From UMGS75 sp051872775 (lineage in GTDB: Bacteria; Bacillota_I; Bacilli_A; ML615J-28; CAG-313), in contig JBJEEE010000112.1 of NCBI GenBank assembly GCA_051872775.1, forward strand, positions 1 to 21,762: a stretch of DNA of 21,762 bases. Direction: 5' to 3'. Made by a program: the position numbers and the translations under genes. Positions 17,796 to 21,762 of the stretch are shown piece by piece (position 1 is the stretch's first letter; each line of letters opens with the position of its first letter). Below the pieces are notes generated by a model. The model worked only from the letters and a program-made list of their open reading frames with translations, was not told the DNA's origin and did no database searches.

Positions 17796-17867
17796 TTTAT
17801 AAGTCCTGATGATATTGAATATTTAGATCCGGAATCAGTAAATGGATTAAATTTATACTGCTACTGC

Positions 17868-18455
17868 TTGAATAATCCTGTGAATTACAAACAAAGACCC
17901 GTTCCTTCAGGCGGTTTAGTACTTAGTTCATCCATTTCTAGTATTTCAAATGGTGGAATTTACTCATCTGGTAGTGTTTCATCAGGAACAGTTGGTTCAA
18001 GTAGAATTAATTGGGAAAATGGTGGGTTACAGATACCTATTTGGATTTCATCTTTAATGTCAGGTTCGGATTTTGGCGCTTCGATTGCCCCTGCTTTACG
18101 GACAATATATCAATATATTCGTTATCCAGGAGTAAAGGATTTAAACAAACTATACGGCTTAGATTTTGTTCCTGGAAAATTAAATACTGTATGTTCCGTG
18201 ATAGGCTATGGATTATTGGGAATTGATATAGGTTTATCAGCATGGTCGAATTTTACAAATGATAATTTGAATACAAAACAACAATGGATTAGTTTTGGAG
18301 TGGATACTGCTTATACATTAGGAACATTTGGAATTGGTTATGGTGTTGGCGCATTGGTATCATTAATTCCGGGTGTCGGAGTATTTATTGCTCCATTTGT
18401 ATCAGCTGGAGTTACATGGTTTATCGATTGGACAAATGAAAAGTGGGGTGGTTAG
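17868..18455 (+). CDS. Orphan Rhs toxin tip, module 2
   Basis: 195 residues from a TTG that is really internal to the Rhs junction (LNNP); no ribosome site precedes it, so independent expression is doubtful. A Ser/Gly-rich linker (about 10-55) leads to a tip related to the main Rhs tip. Both contain KLYG, a glycine-rich helix around GIDIGLSAW (main: GVNVLIDMY), then long Gly-rich hydrophobic segments ending in a conserved pattern (TWFIDWTNEKW against LFVDWKLGELISDW). The DPxG cleavage motif is missing after NNP. A pore-forming action on membranes is inferred from composition. The stop codon directly abuts the immunity gene ATG. Confidence 0.62.
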   Translation: MNNPVNYKQRPVPSGGLVLSSSISSISNGGIYSSGSVSSGTVGSSRINWENGGLQIPIWISSLMSGSDFGASIAPALRTIYQYIRYPGVKDLNKLYGLDFVPGKLNTVCSVIGYGLLGIDIGLSAWSNFTNDNLNTKQQWISFGVDTAYTLGTFGIGYGVGALVSLIPGVGVFIAPFVSAGVTWFIDWTNEKWGG

Positions 18456-19013
18456 ATGATGTCAAACAATGGTTTAATGACTTATAAAAATAAATGGTTA
18501 TCATTTATTAACAAAGGAATAATAGTTCTATTATTAGTGTTGCTGATGATGATGATTGTTCCATTTTCATATTTATTGTTTGCTTATTGGTCAGAAATGC
18601 CGATATTTATTAAGATATTTTGGCCAATTTTATCAGCAATTATCTTTATGGGAGTAATAATTACACCATTAAATGGAATGGTTATCACAAAAAAAGGATC
18701 CGTATTATTTTTACCTGACTTTAGATTTAAGAAATTTAATGCAAAAGATTTAGAGAAAATAGCAATAGTATTTACTGAATGGGAAAATAATAAGTATTCA
18801 GCAATGATAAAATTTATATATAGAAATGGCCAAGTTTTTTGTAAAGATTATTCAAAGCAATTTAAAAATATGAAAAATAAAAAATTAGCTATGTCAATGT
18901 ATACAATAACTAAAAGAAAAGTTGATAGAATTTGTAATAAGTTATTAGATTTAAACATTTGTATCACTACAATTATAGATAAGAATAGAAATATTTCTTA
19001 TCAAAGTATATAA
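18456..19013 (+). CDS. Putative module 2 immunity protein
   Basis: 185 residues (or 184 from the second of two adjacent ATGs). Helices at about 21-44 and 49-70 are followed by a beta-rich domain containing VITKKGSVLFLPD and then NAKDLEKIAIVF. This alternation resembles bacterial PH-like domains of small membrane proteins, but the match is by eye. The start directly follows the toxin stop TAG, and the GTGGGGTGG stretch just upstream may serve as the ribosome site. Like the other small proteins here it is very basic. Immunity function is inferred from position and shared topology. Confidence 0.62.
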   Translation: MMSNNGLMTYKNKWLSFINKGIIVLLLVLLMMMIVPFSYLLFAYWSEMPIFIKIFWPILSAIIFMGVIITPLNGMVITKKGSVLFLPDFRFKKFNAKDLEKIAIVFTEWENNKYSAMIKFIYRNGQVFCKDYSKQFKNMKNKKLAMSMYTITKRKVDRICNKLLDLNICITTIIDKNRNISYQSI

Positions 19014-19028
19014 AATGGAACTGTGAAT

Positions 19029-19513
19029 ATGATGACAAAAATGCCAGAGGAAAGTGCATGGGGTGCTTTTGCAGGCGGATTTTTGAAGGTGCAGTATCTG
19101 CTGCTGCATTAGCTGCTGGTCTTGCAATTGGCACATTTACAGGAGGCGCTGGTTGGGCGATATTAGGAGGAACTGTAGCTGTTACTGGTGGTTTTATTGG
19201 TGGCAAATATGGAAATGCTATTAGTCAACAAATTTCGTATGGTAATGTTGACTGGGGAGTTGCAAATTTAAATGGTGGATTTGCTGAACTTACTAATTTA
19301 GTTTCATATGCTGGATTATATGTGAATAAAGACATTTTATCTACATCTTGCAAGCTAGGTATAAGATTTCTTGAAAATGTTGGTCCATCAGCTGTTGGAT
19401 TAGGAATGACTGCATATATTGCATCTTTGCCTAAACCAAATCTAAATGAATTCAGAGATGAGGAAAGGATTAAATCTCAAAGAGGAAGAATTATTTGGGA
19501 TTACTGGTTTTAA
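19029..19513 (+). pseudogene. Frameshifted orphan toxin tip lacking the Rhs junction
   Basis: Begins at ATGATG with GGAA upstream and reads MPEESAWGAFAGGF; the frame then breaks in the T-run near 19080-19084. Restoring one T joins it to a frame that is open to the stop at 19513 (open from 19058): FEGAVSAAALAAGLAIG and on. That region is a long glycine-zipper-like hydrophobic stretch with GGAGWAILGG and GGFIGGKYG, followed by a soluble tail ending IIWDYWF. It has no Rhs core junction and no repeat in front; it lies 15 bases after the module 2 immunity gene. It is probably the remnant of a module whose front was deleted. Its stop overlaps the next ATG (TAATG). Confidence 0.6.
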
Positions 19514-19944
19514 TGAAAAAATTTTTTGTAGGGTTACCAATTGTATTTATTTGGTCGATTATTTGTTTGATTGCTATTATAGGCTTTTTTTGGGAAGTGA
19601 TAGATGGTGGTAAATTTGTTCCTTTTGCCTTTATTACATCAATTATGCTGCCATTAGCTCTAGAAATAATTTTAATTATTTTGTTATGTCAATATATTGT
19701 AATTGATGAAGAAGGGATTAAAAAGTATATTTTTAAAAAGAAAATTGTAGAATATAAATGGGAAGATATAAAAGAAATAAAAATCGACATGGGGGCGATA
19801 TATATATCTTTAGACTTTTTAAAAGGTGAAAAGAAGTATTGGGATAAGAAAAGATATATATTTATAATGTATTCTGATAAAGCAATCAGTACCTTAAAAA
19901 AATACAAAAAAGAGTGGATAATAGACAATTTTAATAGTTTATAA
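19513..19944 (+). CDS. Putative immunity protein paired with the frameshifted tip
   Basis: 143 residues: helices at about 4-27 and 35-58, then a beta-rich domain with YIVIDEEGIKKYIF and YKWEDIKEIKID. Of the set this one looks most like a bacterial PH-like domain. The ATG at 19513 overlaps the upstream stop (TAATG); six further in-frame codons back to TTG at 19495 lie inside the tip gene and are unlikely to be used. The gene remains intact although its toxin is broken, as expected if immunity is kept under selection or has outlived its toxin. Confidence 0.62.
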   Translation: MKKFFVGLPIVFIWSIICLIAIIGFFWEVIDGGKFVPFAFITSIMLPLALEIILIILLCQYIVIDEEGIKKYIFKKKIVEYKWEDIKEIKIDMGAIYISLDFLKGEKKYWDKKRYIFIMYSDKAISTLKKYKKEWIIDNFNSL

Positions 19945-20024
19945 AATTATAAAAATTATTTTTACTATAATACAAAAAGGAACAATAAAGATTAAATAAA
20001 ATTGGCTAAACTTTATCTAGCAAT

Positions 20025-20061
20025 AAAAGTGGATATACTTTAATCAGTATATCTACTTTTT
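20025..20061 (+). terminator. Terminator in repeat copy 2
   Basis: AAAAGTGGATATAC pairs with GTATATCTACTTTT (one G-U pair) around TTTAATCA, followed by a T-run. It ends the transcript of the preceding module. Confidence 0.82.
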
Positions 20062-20082
20062 CATTTTTGACAACATGCAAAA

Positions 20083-20150
20083 GCTGGGTATCCCAGTTGC
20101 GCAAGTATTTCAAAAATACTAGCGTAGTGTTGTATTTTTCTTATCCTGCC
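20083..20150 (+). repeat. Palindromic hairpin element, copy 2
   Basis: CTGGGTATCCCAG at the left end and CTTATCCTG at the right. Inside, AGTATTT pairs with AAATACT, and alternatively AAAATAC with GTATTTT. Where copy 3 has AAAATGC/GCATTTT this copy has AAAATAC/GTATTTT, a compensatory change that keeps the stem. Confidence 0.6.
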
Positions 20151-20225
20151 TATAAAATAAACAAATTTGCAACACTTTTTAGTTAGATATTTAAATTTAA
20201 TATTTTTGTTTTTAGTTGATTAATT

Positions 20226-20254
20226 TTGTATTAATATAAAAAATGTGGTATAAT
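20226..20254 (+). promoter_or_regulatory. Promoter in repeat copy 2, reading into module 3
   Basis: TTGTAT (20226-20231), 17 bases, TATAAT (20249-20254), extended -10 TG, identical to the other copies. Confidence 0.8.
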
Positions 20255-20277
20255 CATTATATGAAATAATTGTCCAC

Positions 20278-20727
20278 AAGGATAATCAAGATTATGACGT
20301 CGAAACCAATCTTGCGCTAGTATCCTCAAGATACTATTCTCCAGAATTTGGAAGATTTATTCAACTTGCAGATATTTCTAGTTTAAATCCACAATCTATT
20401 AATGGGTTAAATCTATACACATACGCTCTAAATAATCCAATCATTATTAAATATGATAATTTTAATGGCAGAATAGTGAGTGCATTGAATTCTAATATTG
20501 GCACACAGATAGGTTCTTCACAAGGAAATACATCAAGTAGTGGTTCATCATTTCTTTCAGGATTATATGGCGGAATAAATTCAATGTTTAATATAGCTGA
20601 TGCATTGATGTTTTATTGTGGTGGAGTTTTGGATGGCCTATTATCATTATTAGGTTCACAACGATTTGATAATTTTCAGACAAAACTTTCTACGGTGTCA
20701 AAATGGATGGCAGGAATTGGAGTTTGA
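20278..20727 (+). pseudogene. Orphan Rhs module 3, front part (core junction, linker, start of tip)
   Basis: Continuous Rhs frame: KDNQDYDVET, SSRYYSPEFGRFI, SINGLNLYTYALNNP, a Ser/Gly-rich linker, then the beginning of a tip related to the main one. It ends at TGA (20725-20727) after WMAGIGV. The aligned position in module 2 and in the main tip is Gly, so GGA to TGA is a single-base nonsense change. Its junction (FIQ-AD, then SINGLNLY) resembles the main gene more than modules 1 and 2. No proper start is visible at the front; GTG at 20476 is the first initiator-like codon of a long run and has no ribosome site. Confidence 0.68.
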
Positions 20728-21063
20728 TTAGACATTATATCAAGCGCAATAAATAATTATAATAACGATAACTTAACTTCTGGACAAAAATGGGCATCAT
20801 TTGGTGCTGATGCTGGATATTATGTTGCAAAAGGTGGCCTTTCTTATGCTGCAGGTTCATTGTTGACAAGTGGTGCAGTTGCACTAGGTACTGCAGCATG
20901 GTGTGCTGCGATTACATATTTAGGAGCGGGATTTTTAGGAGCTTCTTTAATTGCAGGTGGAATTGTAGCAGTTGCCATTGTCGGAGGAACAATATTGATA
21001 GCAGTTTTGTCTGATGCTTTAGATAATTGGTGGGATAAGAAAAAAGAGGAATGGTTTAATTAA
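20728..21063 (+). pseudogene. Orphan Rhs module 3, rear part of the toxin tip after the TGA
   Basis: In the same frame immediately after the TGA: LDIISSAINNYNNDN, then SGQKWASFGADAG, then Gly/Ala-rich hydrophobic segments (ITYLGAGFLGASLIAGG region) ending SDALDNWWDKKKEEW. It matches module 2's ISFGVD region and the shared Asp/Trp-rich terminus. A short open frame could restart at 20860 (67 residues) but has no ribosome site. With the preceding fragment it would make a complete tip if the TGA were sense. Confidence 0.62.
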
Positions 21064-21066
21064 TTT

Positions 21067-21510
21067 ATGAAAAAAATTTATATTTTTGGTTTATTTACAC
21101 GTATTTTTATGTTTTTATCAATTTTATTTATGATTTATTTACCTATTAATGATTTGTTCTCTAATGGTATTAAGTTTGATAATTTAATAATCATAATTAT
21201 TTTAATTATATTTTTAGGAGTAGTTGTTTATTGGCAATGGACTTTAGGCATTTTTGTAAATGTTAAAAAAAATAGAATTACAATTTCTTTTTATATGAAT
21301 AAATCAAAAAATGTAGAGAGAGCGTTATCTGATATTGAAAGTATATCACTAGAGGAAAGAAAGAATTATGGATTTGTTTTTATTATAAAACATAAGAATG
21401 GTGATATTGAAAAAATAAATTATAGGTTTTTTAGGCTAGTATGGTTAGAGTCTATTCAATCAAAAAGAATCAAACAAAAATTAAAAGAATTAAATCAAAC
21501 ATTAAAATAA
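21067..21510 (+). CDS. Putative module 3 immunity protein
   Basis: 147 residues: helices at about 9-27 and 38-62, then a beta-rich basic domain (IFVNVKKNRITISFY, then ALSDIESISLEE, then FVFIIKHKNGDIEKINY). The DIESI strand echoes EIESIEIV in the main immunity protein. The ATG is three bases after the toxin stop, with no strong ribosome site of its own, so coupling to upstream translation or transcription is likely. It is intact despite the nonsense codon in its toxin partner. Confidence 0.62.
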   Translation: MKKIYIFGLFTRIFMFLSILFMIYLPINDLFSNGIKFDNLIIIIILIIFLGVVVYWQWTLGIFVNVKKNRITISFYMNKSKNVERALSDIESISLEERKNYGFVFIIKHKNGDIEKINYRFFRLVWLESIQSKRIKQKLKELNQTLK

Positions 21511-21536
21511 TATAAGATAAAACTTTATCTAGCGAT

Positions 21537-21575
21537 AAGAGCAGGTATACTTTAATCGGTATAACTGCTTTTTTT
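21537..21575 (+). terminator. Terminator in repeat copy 3
   Basis: AGCAGGTATAC pairs with GTATAACTGCT, followed by seven T. Relative to copy 1, GTAG/CTAC has become GCAG/CTGC, a base-pair-preserving change, which supports a functional stem. Confidence 0.83.
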
Positions 21576-21589
21576 GTCAAGTAGCAAAA

Positions 21590-21652
21590 GCTGGGTATCC
21601 CAGTTGTCGCAATAGTAGAAAATGCGACTTGTTGCATTTTCCTTATCCTGCC
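21590..21652 (+). repeat. Palindromic hairpin element, copy 3
   Basis: CTGGGTATCCCAG on the left and CCTTATCCTG on the right. Inside, AAAATGCGAC pairs with GTTGCATTTT over about ten positions (one G-U pair), and GTCGCA can alternatively pair with TGCGAC. Confidence 0.6.
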
Positions 21653-21727
21653 TATAAAATAAGCAAATTTGTAACACTTTTGAGTTAGATGTTTAAATTT
21701 AATATTTTTGTTTTTAGTTGATTAATT

Positions 21728-21756
21728 TTGTATTAATATAAAAAATGTGGTATAAT
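21728..21756 (+). promoter_or_regulatory. Promoter in repeat copy 3
   Basis: TTGTAT (21728-21733), 17 bases, TATAAT (21751-21756), extended -10 TG. It would drive the module lying beyond the window. Confidence 0.8.
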
Positions 21757-21762
21757 CATTAT

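Larger units (their letters stand above)
20008..20340. repeat. Inter-module repeat, copy 2
   Basis: Same order as copy 1: terminator (20025), hairpin element (20083), AT-rich block, promoter (20226-20254) and Rhs junction start (20278). The interior of the hairpin element differs most from copy 1, while the block from CTTATCCTG to the -10 box is nearly identical. It fills the gene-free stretch after 19944; the 60 bases before it are AT-rich with nothing I can name. Confidence 0.88.
21519..21762. repeat. Inter-module repeat, copy 3, cut by the window end
   Basis: Third copy, with terminator (21537), hairpin element (21590), AT-rich block and promoter. The window ends 6 bases after the -10 box, exactly where the next Rhs junction would be expected, so another module probably follows. 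Confidence 0.88.

Noticed and set aside
17733..17804. Small overlapping frame starting ATGACGTCGAAA in the junctions
   Set aside because: It is out of frame with the Rhs junction, has only a weak GGAT upstream, and in module 3 it stops after eight codons, so it is not conserved as a protein.
17793..20727. TGA read as tryptophan (mycoplasma code)
   Set aside because: FtsZ, AckA, the ABC exporter and the 1922-residue Rhs protein use only TGG for Trp and have no internal TGA; the sister codons at the two interruptions are Arg and Gly, not Trp.
17528..21652. Integron-like attC sites between cassettes
   Set aside because: The array of gene cassettes with hairpin spacers recalls an integron, and GTTAGAT fits GTTRRRY, but no paired RYYYAAC box lies at the right place, no integrase is in the window, and the spacers carry their own promoter and a piece of coding sequence.
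17451..21762. CRISPR array
   Set aside because: The repeats are at least 240 bases long and separated by kilobase-sized genes; there are no short spacers and no cas genes.

Overview
The window is very AT-rich and reads with the standard genetic code: every tryptophan I checked in the conserved genes is TGG, and all clearly intact genes end in TAA or TAG. AckA, a stand-alone FtsZ, a BspA-like lipoprotein, Shine-Dalgarno starts and sigma-A-type promoters point to a low-GC Bacillota/Mycoplasmatota relative, such as an acholeplasma-like or Erysipelotrichales-like bacterium. I cannot place it more precisely from sequence alone.

Layout. Positions 1-8760 are ordinary chromosome: a YfcE-like phosphodiesterase with a leucine-rich-repeat lipoprotein, an ABC exporter on the minus strand, acetate kinase, ftsZ, and an unrecognised pair of membrane proteins. 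Several of these have clear promoters and rho-independent terminators. From about 8830 to the end the window is an accessory polymorphic-toxin locus. A polymerase-beta-type nucleotidyltransferase overlaps the start of a 1922-residue Rhs protein, which carries two LamG-like insertions and a glycine-rich membrane-active C-terminal tip. A small two-helix membrane protein follows and is the likely immunity protein.

Downstream lies an array of orphan modules, each an Rhs C-terminal tip followed by a two-helix membrane protein. Three modules keep a piece of the Rhs core junction (about 16105, 17718 and 20278). A fourth, at 19029, has lost it. From the second junction onward, modules are separated by a repeat of at least 240 bp, seen at 17451, 20008 and 21519. 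The repeat packs together a terminator for the module before it, a palindromic hairpin element, a nearly invariant AT-rich block, a strong promoter (TTGTAT, 17 bp, TATAAT) and the start of the next Rhs junction. The last copy runs off the window, so at least one more module probably follows.

How it may work (inference). The long Rhs protein is the expressed toxin carrier. The orphan modules store alternative tips that could replace its tip by recombination through the shared core junction. Most orphan tips have no good translation start, and two carry in-frame TGA codons, while each is followed by a membrane-protein gene with its start touching or close to the tip's stop. The repeat promoters may therefore mainly express stored immunity genes. 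Three of the tips are related to one another (glycine-zipper-like, ending in a hydrophobic segment followed by Asp and Trp residues), which suggests one family of pore-forming toxins with matched membrane immunity proteins. The most unusual points are the repeat architecture, a hairpin element with compensatory changes and one inverted copy, and the coupling of the nucleotidyltransferase to rhs.
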